In this document: positions 13,801 through 24,453 of the stretch, piece by piece
Numbering within the stretch: the first letter of the stretch is position 1
Layout: every line of letters starts with the position of its first letter
Assembly: GCA_002914845.1 (NCBI GenBank)
Contig: JXTC01000558.1
Span: 1 to 64,000 of the forward strand
Direction: 5' to 3'
Source of the DNA: Trema orientale
Lineage: Eukaryota; Streptophyta; Magnoliopsida; Rosales; Cannabaceae
DNA length: 64,000 nt
Position numbers and translations under genes: made by a program
The notes under the pieces: model-generated
The model's input: the letters and a program-made list of their open reading frames with translations, nothing else
Database searches by the model: none
Told to the model about the DNA's origin: nothing

Positions 13801-16363
13801 TCATTTAGACTTAGATAAAGAAACAAGTCTCCCCATAATTAACACTTAATCATGTTTGTTTCTTTATACACAAGTAAAGTCATAGAATCTTTTTCAGATA
13901 AATAAACTATTCAACTAAGATAGTTTAATCTAGCAAATATCATAATTGCATATAAGAGAAAGTTGTTTATACTCAAAAGGTATAATTGGAAATATGCTTT
14001 TTAGGACAAATATCCCAACAGTATGCTTGCTAGGTATATCAAGTTAACTGTTAAGCTTCTTTCATATGCTGTAGATTGAGAGATGAAAATGGTCACATTA
14101 TGGAGCATACTAAGGTGACATTTTATACATATCCTATAAAGTTGTACATATATGTATTTTATGGATTTTATTTAGTTTGAGATGTCTATTGTATTAATAT
14201 TGTTCTTTTGAAGTGTTTGTCTTGTGATTGTTTATTTCTCCTTTCTTCTTTCCTTTATCTGCAGCCAATCTGCTGTCCTTGTGGGCCCCATTGGTGGATG
14301 CCTTCGTTGTGTGGAAATGTCTGTAAGTAATATTTTCCGATGATTTAGAATTATGGAGTTTAATTGCCTGATGACTCTCACAACTCTGATTATTGAGTCC
14401 GAATTTGTTTTCATTAGTTGATAAGTGAATGAAGGGAAAGGCTAATACTACACACTATATCTGTTTCCTAGGTGATCGGTATGGTCCTTTCATTACCTTC
14501 TTTCTATTGATTATCCTTTTAATAGGGAGATTGATCTTCAATCTATGAATAATTAGTATAATATACTAATATGCATCCTTGGAGTTGAGATCATTGAGAG
14601 ATTTTCCTACAATTTTCTTCATAGTAATTTATACTTCGTAAGTAATATTTTTTAATTCTCTTAGGTTCCATGTTTTAAGTATTGGATAGCGATCGCTAGG
14701 ATTCAATGTTAAGATCCAGGTGAAGACAGGGTCCAAAATTTTGGTATGTTGGTTCGAACATAAAATTTTACAAATAGACTTATTGGCTTCGACTTATTGC
14801 ACCTATATTTTGTGAATAAAGTTCCTTTTCATACTTGTTGACAAAGACCATTTTATTTTTTTGTTTGTTTTTCTGTACCAGGAAGTGTTTGTAGGTCCTG
14901 AAAATAGAACAGTAACATTGAATGACAATTTTTTAAGAGTTAATCTGATTGGAGATTTTGTTGGGTTCACAAACATACCATCATTTGAGGACTTCTACCT
15001 TGTAATTCCTTGGCAGGTAGGCTTATTCACCATTATACTTGTAAGAAACACTGACATCCATAGACTTCATATGTTACAATTCCTATATATAAGAATTTTT
15101 CGGTTTAATTGACTAATTGAATTTACTATTATAATTATTGTCTGAATTGTTTTCTTTTATGTTATTGAAGGGTAGCCCTGGTCAACCTCAGGACCTAAGA
15201 ATAAACTTTTCTATATGAATGCTACTTGAAAGGCTTAGATTTACCTGAGATGGGCTTGAATGTAACAAAATTGGTGTTGGTTATGAGGCTTTTAGTGATC
15301 AGCCAAACTTCTGCTCTTCACCTTTTTTGAGTTGTCCACATAATCAGTTGTGGAACTTTTGGGAGGTTAATGGATCAAAGGTATAATGGTAGCTTTTAAA
15401 TTGTTATCTACTCTAATATACATCTTAATTCATCACTAAAAACTTTTAAAATGTGTGTTGTAAAAGAGTCAACATAACTAATTAAAATATGAGATATGAA
15501 CATGAGATCAAATATTAAGTGATGCATGATGTTATTCAAGTTTACATATACGAATGCATGAATCACTTAAAGTCATAAATTCAGTGTAGATACTCCCTTT
15601 CATCCACCAAAGAACAACATAAATGTTTTCTTCGACTCTATTGAAAGTATCTGGAATGAATTGTGGAAAGGTTTGACGGATTTCATTACTGGAAAAACTT
15701 GCAGGTATTTGTCTTATTGTGAATTACTACATCTGCAAGTATTGTCTTTGTGAGCCATAAACAAGGTTATTCTTTAATCATTCAGCATATTTTGGCTAAA
15801 ACTTAACATTCATGCTCTTTGGTATGGCAGAAGAAAATGCTATGATTTTTTTGACTTTAAATGCCATATATATATGTATGAGTTGGATTGTGATGTTTAG
15901 TCTACTTTTGGCAGTCTCTCCAACTGGTAAACCTATTCTTTGTTATCCGAAATTTAAACTTTGAAAGTTTCAGCAAGGACTGCATAGTAACAATTTTCTT
16001 TGAGTTTCAGTACTTGTATTACTTTGGCTTTTACACTAGAAGGGACTCTTTGATCCAATCTATGACTGGTGGGATGATCATTTTTCAACTGATAACCAGC
16101 GTATTACCAATGCTAGAAGGCACAGAACTCATGTCAACTATCACCATGTTCATGATAACAAACATCATAAGCATAAATTGAGGCATCACAAGAATAGAGC
16201 TCAACACAAGCGAAGAAGTGTTCACAATGATCACAGGCACAACCATCCTGAGAAGGGAGTCGATTATAATTACTATCTCCATCATGTACACAAGGAAAGA
16301 CACAAGCATAGGCATGTTCGGAGTTCAAGTGTTATGCAACATTATGATGACACCATATGGTAG
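10810..16363 (+). pseudogene. GCS1: HAP2/GCS1 gamete-fusion protein pseudogene
   Basis: Relic of the sperm-cell membrane fusogen HAP2 (GCS1) that drives gamete membrane merger in plants. Recognisable exons are about 10810-11007, 11179-11323, 11833-11922, 14075-14114, 14265-14322, 14418-14478, 14665-14743, 14882-15016, 15171-15380, 15598-15704, 15831-15926 and 16011-16363. They carry the signal-anchor start, LTYIRDVSYKPEEYYV, PICCPCGP, VGPENRT, NIPSFEDFYLVIP, ECNKIGVGYEAF, FFDSIESIW, the transmembrane block and the His-rich cytoplasmic tail. In-frame stops: TGA 14426, TAG 14687, TGA 15216, TGA 15246, TAG 16037. The transmembrane exon is also frameshifted, and the exons expected between 15380 and 15598 are missing. 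A conserved Cys near the N-terminus (CxKK type) is replaced by NYIKK. A solo LTR sits in the third intron. Splice borders are largely preserved, so this is a decayed genomic duplicate, not a retrocopy. Confidence 0.93.
12218..14020 (-). mobile_element. Solo LTR in HAP2 relic intron
   Basis: An 1803-bp insertion between the third and fourth HAP2 exons. Read on the minus strand it begins TGTTGGGATATTTGTCC and ends GGCAATTCTAGCA, giving canonical TG...CA ends, and it is flanked by the 5-bp repeat GTATG at 12213-12217 and 14021-14025. A TATA-like TATATATAAG lies on the minus strand near 12755, as expected of an LTR promoter. No gag-pol frame, primer-binding site or internal direct repeat was seen, so it is read as a solo LTR left by recombination. 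The TGTTGGGA start is common in Ty1-copia LTRs. Confidence 0.85.
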
Positions 16364-16987
16364 CATAAGTGGAGAAAGGAAAGAGAGAAAGACAGAGGAT
16401 ATTTATGTTGATCAGATATGAGGACAAATAGGATCATACACACTCTAATTTGCATAACCAAGTGGGAAGATTATAGTATTTTGATGCCATATAATGATAT
16501 ATTACTCTCAATCCAAAGAAACCATTCCAAGCATCATCCTTGCTAGTTTCTAAAAGTTTTGAGAAGTAAATTTGAAGACATGAAACTATTTGGCAACATA
16601 TTTGTAGAATAGCCCTTTTCTCGGATTTAATAATAGTAGAAAATAGATGTATTATATCACTTACAGTGATTGTTAAAAGTAAAATTTCATTTTGATAACT
16701 TTTGTTATATATCTCAAAGCTTAGAATGCCATGATTCGTCTGATGAGGGAATAATATATACAGACTAGTTGGACTCGTAAAAAACGAAACTTCAAATCTG
16801 ACCCTGAGCAAAACTATAGGTCAAGGATTTTGGAGTGACCACAATAATTGTTCCCTTCTGTACATTGTTCTAATGTATTGTTGACCATTTCCCTTATCCT
16901 TCTTGGTTACCAAGTTGTCATATTTTGCGTCACTTACCATAAAATTGACTTCCTACTACATGTACTTTGAGTTGAATATGTAGAACT

Positions 16988-19281
16988 TTATGATGTTTTC
17001 TTTTCTTCTATAGTTTTCTCCATGATTTGGACTTGGAAACCATTTGGGAATTGTAAACCAGGAGTCCGGACTATATTACCTCCTCCAATTGCATTCCACC
17101 TAAAAAGTTACAGAACTTTTCTGGTTAGTCTCTCTCCCGATCTTCTCTATTGCGTATCTATCTATCTATCTAATGCTGAAAGAGACTCTCTTACCTGTAC
17201 TTTTTAACCAAGCAATGGAGAAATACCGCCATTTGCACCTTTGTAAATTCTGTTCCAATGCAGAACCTCATGCCACCACCGAAAGCCATGAAATGTTTAG
17301 AACCACCATTTAGTTCAATTCCTTAAAAAAAGAAAAAGAATATGCTTAGAGGTCTGAACTAGTTCAATATCTCTCTCTCCATGTTTTTTTTTTTTTTTAA
17401 ATGTAGATTGAAGATAAAATCAGTAAAATAGCTTACCCCCCCATCTCCAAGGATTGAAGCCCAAAGGATCTTCATATTTTGCTGGGTTTAAGTGCACAGC
17501 TGGGGGACAGACCATAATTGCCCAACCTGCTGGAATTGTATATCCTATATTTAAACCAATGTAGTTTAGCTTTACTATGTCATTAAATTATAACACTCTA
17601 TGGTAGGGGATATTTTAATTTACCATATGGAATACATACGTACCCTTAAATTGGATATCTCTTAGTGATTTCCTGAAGATACCAGGAACTATGTTTGCTA
17701 ATCTGACTGTTTCATGAATGACCTGGAAATTGGACTTGTCAGTTTGTATAACAAAGATATTCACAGCTAACGTTCTTCTCTTAATATCTTATGAATTCAT
17801 GAAATGGGTCTGTATTTAACCCACCTGAAATGTAAATGTCATTGATTTGTATTCTTTCCATGTAATTCCAGAATAGGCGTCTTCTCGATTTTTTAGTATT
17901 TTCTCATGCTCCTCCTAGAAAAAAGGGAGCAAGAGTTAAAAGCATGTCAGTTAAGGTGACAGTTAAGGCCTGTCAATATAAGGGATTTTAGACTTTCACA
18001 TACCGTTAACTCCTTTAACACCAGATGATTTTCTTTGAGAAACTTAACAGCTAGAGTTATAGCTAAGGAAGTTGTTTCAAAGCTGGCAAAGAGAAGCACA
18101 AACATTAGATCCAAAGCAATTGCCTCTGTGAGAATTGTTCCCTCTTTCTGAAGTTCTTCAAGGACATAATCGAAAAAATCGCTTTGCTGCTTTCTTGGGT
18201 TTGCCCGTCTTTCTTGTAGCAAGTTCTTCAGCATTGTCATTGCCCTTTTCCTACCCTGACAACAACTTGGAAGAGTCAAGACCAAGAGAATAGAACAAAA
18301 TATCATAAACATTAACAATAGAAAATTAGAAAGGTATCTATATAATTTTCAGTCAAAGAAAGTTCATGAGAACCTGATAGAAATTCTGCTTTTTATTACA
18401 CAAACTAGTTTGAAATAAGCTGTAAATATTACTTGTAAACATTTGTGATAAGCTGTTCCAGGAATGTTCAATGGAAAGGAGATCAGTCCCTGAATAAATG
18501 CAACAAAGTTCTCCCTTAGATTCTCAGATGAGTTGTTTTGATCATAACTGATCAATTTCTTAGCTGTCAAGTCAAATATCATCTGCAGATACCAATATAT
18601 ATAGTCAGACTTGGAATAATATATACTTGGTGAGTCTCAATGGCTAGAAGAACAGCTAGTCTAAAACTAATTACCTTTGCAGTTGCATCTTTCAGTTCCA
18701 CCATATCCTGACTTGACCAATGCTGTAATTTTCCATTGGCTGCTTGTTCAACTTCAGGAAGCATCCTTTTAAGGCTTTCAGGACCAAAGAGATTGAGCAC
18801 CATGTTTTTAAGGTATTTATACATGAACCCATGTAAGGAACCAACATTCTGCCTTCCAAAGATTTCTGTGAAGGTATCTGGATACCAACTCTGAAACAAA
18901 TGTCCCTCTTGTTGAAAGATGAAGTAATTAAGATCTGGGTCTGTGGATATAACAACTGGCCTTCCCACTAAACTGGTTTTGAATATGGATCCGTACCTGG
19001 GCCAGTAAATGCACAACATTACATGAAAGAAGATTGAAGGCTTTTAAGAATAAGAAAATCTGAGTTGGTTATCAAAAAGCTTACCTTTTCATCCTTTTCT
19101 TAATGAAAGGAGGGATATCAGAGGACGTGTTGGGACTAAAGAAATGGAGGGTCTCTCCTAGAAGTGGTAATCCCATGGAACCTGGTGGGAGTTTTCCATT
19201 AATGCATCTGGGATTTCTCCATCTATTAACCCAATGTGTTATGCTTATAATAACTAAAGCTCCAATCAAAAAAGCCCACAT
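16988..19281 (-). CDS. Cytochrome P450, CYP87 family
   Basis: ER-anchored haem monooxygenase of the CYP85 clan. Nine exons join in frame: 19281-19085, 18996-18675, 18582-18433, 18255-18004, 17914-17825, 17722-17644, 17544-17437, 17321-17195, 17099-16988, giving 478 aa, the usual length for this family. Residues 1-20 form the membrane anchor, with the proline hinge LPPGSMG at 31-37. The I-helix oxygen-binding segment is ASFETT (280-285), the K-helix ETVR (341-344), the PERF-region FNPWRW, and the haem loop FGGGMRFCIG with Cys420. No disabling lesion was seen. Known CYP87 enzymes act on triterpenoids and sterols (for example C-11 oxidation of cucurbitadienol, or sterol side-chain cleavage), so an isoprenoid substrate is likely, but the exact reaction is not known. 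It stands alone: no oxidosqualene cyclase is visible nearby. Confidence 0.94.
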
Positions 19282-19474
19282 CTTGGAAACTTGTCAAGAA
19301 AAAGAATGATGATACAGTTTCTTGATTTGGGCTTTGACAGAATGAGAATGAGAAGAAAAAGAAGGAGAAGAAGAAGAAGAAGAAGTTGAGGTAGAAACGT
19401 GGGAATGAATATTAGACAGAGAGGAGAAGAAGAAAGTGCTGGCCTGTATATCTCAGCTACTCTTTACAAAACTT

Positions 19475-19482
19475 CTTAAATA
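19475..19482 (-). promoter_or_regulatory. TATA box of the CYP87 gene
   Basis: TATTTAAG on the minus strand, about 195 bases upstream of the start codon, in a CT-rich leader context on the coding strand. Best TATA candidate seen; the transcription start is inferred. Confidence 0.45.
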
Positions 19483-21739
19483 GGCAAAGCCAAATGTGAA
19501 CTCATTAGCTAGTACTTGAGAAAGTAACAATATTATTATTATTATTATTCTTAAGCCTTTTTTTTTTTAAGTATGTGGTGTTGGTTGCTCACAGAAGCTG
19601 GCTGTACAAGTAGTTACGAGATATGACTAGTTTAATTTAGAATATTATTTCTGTCCGGATATTACTAGTTTATCTTTTGTCAATGGAGTACCTGTTTTAT
19701 AAAAAGTTTATATTATGTGTAGAGAGAGCTTAGCATGACTGAGAAGCCCCCCATGATGCTTCCTCTATTCTCTCTTTCATGGTTTATCAATAATGATTTT
19801 ATGATCATGGTTATAAAAAAGGTTACAATATAACATGGAAACTAAAAACTGAAGAAGCACGAGTCAGAATTTTGACCCTTTTTTTATGGAGATCTTGTAG
19901 GTAAACTGGGACTCTTCCCTAGATTTGAGAGGATAGAGGTTCACAGTATGTGTCTGACCAAGCTCAAGTGTACACATATTTATACATATATCTATATAAA
20001 CGAGGGGGGGACATTTTAAATGGATCATTAAATACTAAAAAGTCTAATATCTAATGGGATTTTGCCAACTTCTGAAATCTGACCAATATCTAAGCTAAAT
20101 ACTATAGTATCTATGTGATGTTGATAAATAACCACGCATGTTATTTTGTTCTTGTGTTCATACATATACATACATTTTTCTTTCTTTGTTATCACAGAGA
20201 ACAATATCCTTTTCCTAGATCTTCTTTAGCTATTAAAAGATCACAAGGGGATAACAATATATCATTACCAATCTCATATTACATCACTATTGATTTCAAA
20301 TGAAGGGTTCTAAATATTTCATACAATTTAGAAAAACTAATACTATTTTACTTTAATTTTTTTTTTGGTAGAGTAGGTATATAGCTAAGATGATATTTGA
20401 TCATGTTAACCACATAGAGCACCGTCCCACCGACCCATTGAGCCCTGGTCTCAACCTTGCGAGAAACAACATATACTTAGGTGTAGGTCACTGTGAATTA
20501 TGATGGACAATTATATGCCACTTAAAAAGATTATATAATATATAGTTAGTAATAGTATAGTTCCATCTGTCACCATTTAGGTGGACAAAGTTTCAAATTT
20601 AGACCACAAGAAAGAATAGATTCAAGACAATGTTATTACATTAACATGGAGATGAGGTTTTTTAGCTTCAACTTTGTCTAGATATGGTCAATATTGCATT
20701 CAAACTTGAATAAATTGGATTTCACATTTATTGATATTGAGGTACCAAAGATTTAAAGGTTGATATATGCTTTAATTTCTAGGCTTGTATAGATCATATA
20801 TGCTGTCTTTAGTAGAGTTTATAAACTTTCTTCTTTTTAGTCCCTCTTATCTGTAATCTATAGATCATATGAGATATTTTGGACTTATATATGAAGTATG
20901 TGATTTCGGTGATTATTATTAATACTATCATTATTATATGATAATGTAAGAATACTAAAAGAAATTGGACCGAGGCAGAAAAGTAAATTTAATTTATAAG
21001 GTTTTTCTTTTATTTGAGAAGATGACAAACACACCAGATTGCTTGACTGCTTGGCATGGCTAAGAGAAAGGTCTCCTTGAAAGGGTGCACAATAATGACA
21101 GCTCAAACAAGTCCCATTTTTGGGATTATAAAAGTAATAAATGATTTCTGTTAATACAATAAATACACCCTAAAAAGGTGTTGCTAATGAAGTCAATTTT
21201 TCTGTTCTCTTAGATTGGACACTAGGTTTTTTCTTCCTTAGTTTTTAATTATTTTGTTCATAAAGTAAGGTTATTTTTTAAATTCTTTTTCTATTTTTAT
21301 AACATGGAAAATTCTTATGTCTGGTGGGAGGTCCTACCTGTCTTTGCTTGTACAGTGGCACAAATCTGATGGTGGGAGCCCACATGCAAAGGCTCCACAT
21401 CATTAGGGACTTGATTTGTATTCAATATCTATTTGGTGGAATAACTTGATTCTTTTATCTTTGTTTAATACTTTCTTTCATTCCCTTTTTTTAAAAATTT
21501 CCATTAAATTTTCTAATCCCCAAAGCAAAGCTATTAAGTTGTTAACCATCAAGCCTTTGTTTGGTATATGTCAATAACTTGTTGTTAATATTTTTCTTTT
21601 ATTTTCTCTTTAGGTATGTTATGTGATGGCACTGCAATTAGAATATAACATAGTTTATGAATATTACTGATGAGATTTAGTAATTCGTTAAAAATTAAAT
21701 GTCAAGTAATGTAATATGTGAATTGATATTTCTTAATTG

Positions 21740-21923
21740 AGTAATGCTATGGGGCACCAGTGGTGCCCAGCACCACAGTGATGTGTCAGTCTGTCACTGG
21801 ATGATTTAATTAATAAACTGGGTCCTACATAGGTCCCACTTAAATTATAATTATGATTAGCCAGTGACAAATTGACACATCACTGTGGTGCTGGGCACCA
21901 CAGGTGCCCTATAGCATTATTCT
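21740..21923. mobile_element. MITE with inverted repeats of about 60 bp
   Basis: A 184-bp element whose arms are nearly perfect inverted repeats over about 60 bases, both carrying GTGGTGCCCAGCACCACAGT. The 9-bp direct repeat TCTTAATTG flanks it at 21731-21739 and 21924-21932. The 9-bp duplication suggests a Mutator-type MITE. Transcribed, it would fold into a strong hairpin. Confidence 0.85.
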
Positions 21924-23338
21924 TCTTAATTGGGGAACTTATTTGTAGAAGGTTGCGATTCACCAATCAAGAAACGTTAAGTCGTTAACTTATTGTTTCA
22001 CCATTATAACATCATGACATACATTAAATGCTAAAGAATTGTATCATGTTGTCACATAAATCAAATTATTTTTAGATATTTTATTAAGATTTGCAGCATG
22101 ACTCATTTGTTAATTGACAATATACATTGTTTAGGCAATTCATTAATATTATATCGAATAATACGCTAAGTAATTATAAAAAATATATTTATAGGCATAT
22201 AGCATTATATTTATCTTCTTCGTTGCTAAAACAATTGAATCATGAAAATATTCATATATATATGTATATCCTAGTCTAGGGATATAAAGGAGGAATAATA
22301 TTTGGACAGTTGCCATGTCAAAATATACAAAATATAATAATTGAGAATTGAGAGGTTAAATATATGTTCCTAATTAGTACTTTGTAGTTACAAGAATATT
22401 ATAAGTAAAATTAATTTATACTACTATAAGAATAAAAATGATGAAAGCCGAAAATAAAAAATAGAAAAACAAAGATGATGTCGGTGATCGTCTATGTTGG
22501 TTTTTAAGTTAGTTAGTCAAAAAAAAAAAAAAAAAAAGATTGAGAGAATTGAGGAGAAAGTTGTTCTTCCTGTCTGTGACGTGCAAAAGCAAAAGCAATG
22601 GTTCATAAATAATTAGTCAATTAATTACTAAATTACCTCTGGTTGTAAAACTTGGACCTTTTCCTTAAATTAATAAGCTTAACCAGCTATCCCATTATAA
22701 ATATTATTAATTAACTCATATGAGAAAAGATAGTTTACTCACCCAAATTCAAATTTTAACATTAGTAAATGGGAAATTGAACTCTAGACCTCAATATTGG
22801 CAGGTTAAGCCTCTCATAAGACATAAGAACATTTTTATATGTGGTAGTCATGACTTGAGGAATATTCTTATTTCATTATCTGGATTCTTGCAATATAATA
22901 ACATGTTTATCCATTTCGTTTATGTGACTAATTCGTATTAACCAAGTTATAGGATTAAGAATTTGCTAAGTGGAGTCGGCAGAGTAATTATATTATATGT
23001 AGTTTAACACATATATATCTACATGTTTAAAATAGTAATTAGAAGAGTCCATTGGAAATGATTTACGTGTATCATGATTCATGAGTCATGATCCATATAA
23101 TTAAATCTTAGACAACCTCGATGTTTTATACTAAAGGTAGAAAGTCAATGTCTTAGAATGCAAGAAACCTGATTTTTATTTTTTAGTCTTAGACTCAGTT
23201 CATTCAGTCAGACATATTTCTTCACTTGTAGAATATTTATGACTTCCAATCTCCTAGTTGTCTTTAGAGTGAGTCACCTCCAATTCCCTCAAATGCTCTT
23301 TGTCTCCCTCTTTTGCCAATACATGAATAACTTTAATC

Positions 23339-23740
23339 NNNNNNNNNNNNNNNNNNNNNNNNNNNNNNNNNNNNNNNNNNNNNNNNNNNNNNNNNNNNNN
23401 NNNNNNNNNNNNNNNNNNNNNNNNNNNNNNNNNNNNNNNNNNNNNNNNNNNNNNNNNNNNNNNNNNNNNNNNNNNNNNNNNNNNNNNNNNNNNNNNNNNN
23501 NNNNNNNNNNNNNNNNNNNNNNNNNNNNNNNNNNNNNNNNNNNNNNNNNNNNNNNNNNNNNNNNNNNNNNNNNNNNNNNNNNNNNNNNNNNNNNNNNNNN
23601 NNNNNNNNNNNNNNNNNNNNNNNNNNNNNNNNNNNNNNNNNNNNNNNNNNNNNNNNNNNNNNNNNNNNNNNNNNNNNNNNNNNNNNNNNNNNNNNNNNNN
23701 NNNNNNNNNNNNNNNNNNNNNNNNNNNNNNNNNNNNNNNN
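23339..23740. other. Assembly gap (402 Ns)
   Basis: Run of undetermined bases. Flanking sequence shows no gene entering it. Confidence 0.99.
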
Positions 23741-24162
23741 AAAAATGTAGACAACATGGTAATGTTTTATGAATAAAAAATGTGAGAAAATGAAATTGGG
23801 TTCACAAAAATAATTGAACTGTTTTCTTTACTTCTGTATTTACTTCTACAAGTACCAAGCATTATATTTATTATTAAAATTAAGAAATTAAACTGTATAT
23901 TCCATCACTAATCACTATAGAGGCCTTTATCGTATTGTAGTTAATATTGAATAAATAAATTAAAGCCACAGAGCTAAAGCAAGCTGGAATTGTGGCCAGC
24001 CAAGGGCCTAGGGAACTTCACCAATCTAGTGGCCTTAAATAAAAAGTCTGTCTTGTAAAACAATCAAATACCATTTAAGTTCATGCATTCAAGACTAACT
24101 TCATTCAAAGGGCACATAACCCTGGACCAGGATTTGGAGCCTTCTTTTGCTCTTTTTCTTAA

Positions 24163-24453
24163 GGGGCTTATTGAAATATGGCCAAATTTTGGGCCTAATT
24201 TCAGTAAATGTCCTTTTGTCAAATGTTATAGCAAAATGTCCGGTATATATGCATATATACTAAGTGTAAAATTTTATATACCAAGTATAAAAAATTATAT
24301 ACCCAGTGCATTTCAATACAGTAACTAAAATTAGTAGATATGCGTATCTACCAAGTGTAAAAATATATATACCTGGACATTTAGCTATAAAATTTTAAAA
24401 GTGGACATCTACTTAATCAAATTTAAAATTTTGGACATCCACCTAAATTTCTC
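24163..24453. mobile_element. Short non-autonomous element, copy A
   Basis: About 291 bp running from GGGGCTTATTGAAATATGG to CACCTAAATTTCTC. A clear homologue lies in opposite orientation at 56296-56581, where a 9-bp target duplication is intact. Here the flanks TTTTCTTAA and TTTTCTTCT match at 7 of 9 bases, so the duplication is decayed. Internal short motifs (ACTTGGTATATA-like) recur several times. Confidence 0.7.

Noticed and set aside
16178..16363. His-rich 61-codon open frame as an independent metal-binding gene
   Set aside because: It is the in-frame tail of the HAP2 relic, starting at an internal Met.
20405..20470. Possible SINE or tRNA-like segment around CCCTGGTCTCAACCTTGCG
   Set aside because: The box-like motifs are in the wrong order for a Pol III promoter and no repeat partner occurs in the window.
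22720..22941. 73-codon plus-strand frame
   Set aside because: No family recognised; the opposite strand has weak tRNA/SINE-like text (GGTCTAGAGTTCAA) but no matching A-box, so neither call is supported.
23239..23772. Long open frames on both strands across 23254-23772
   Set aside because: They are open only because the assembly gap has no stops; the real sequence at either end has no similarity to a protein.
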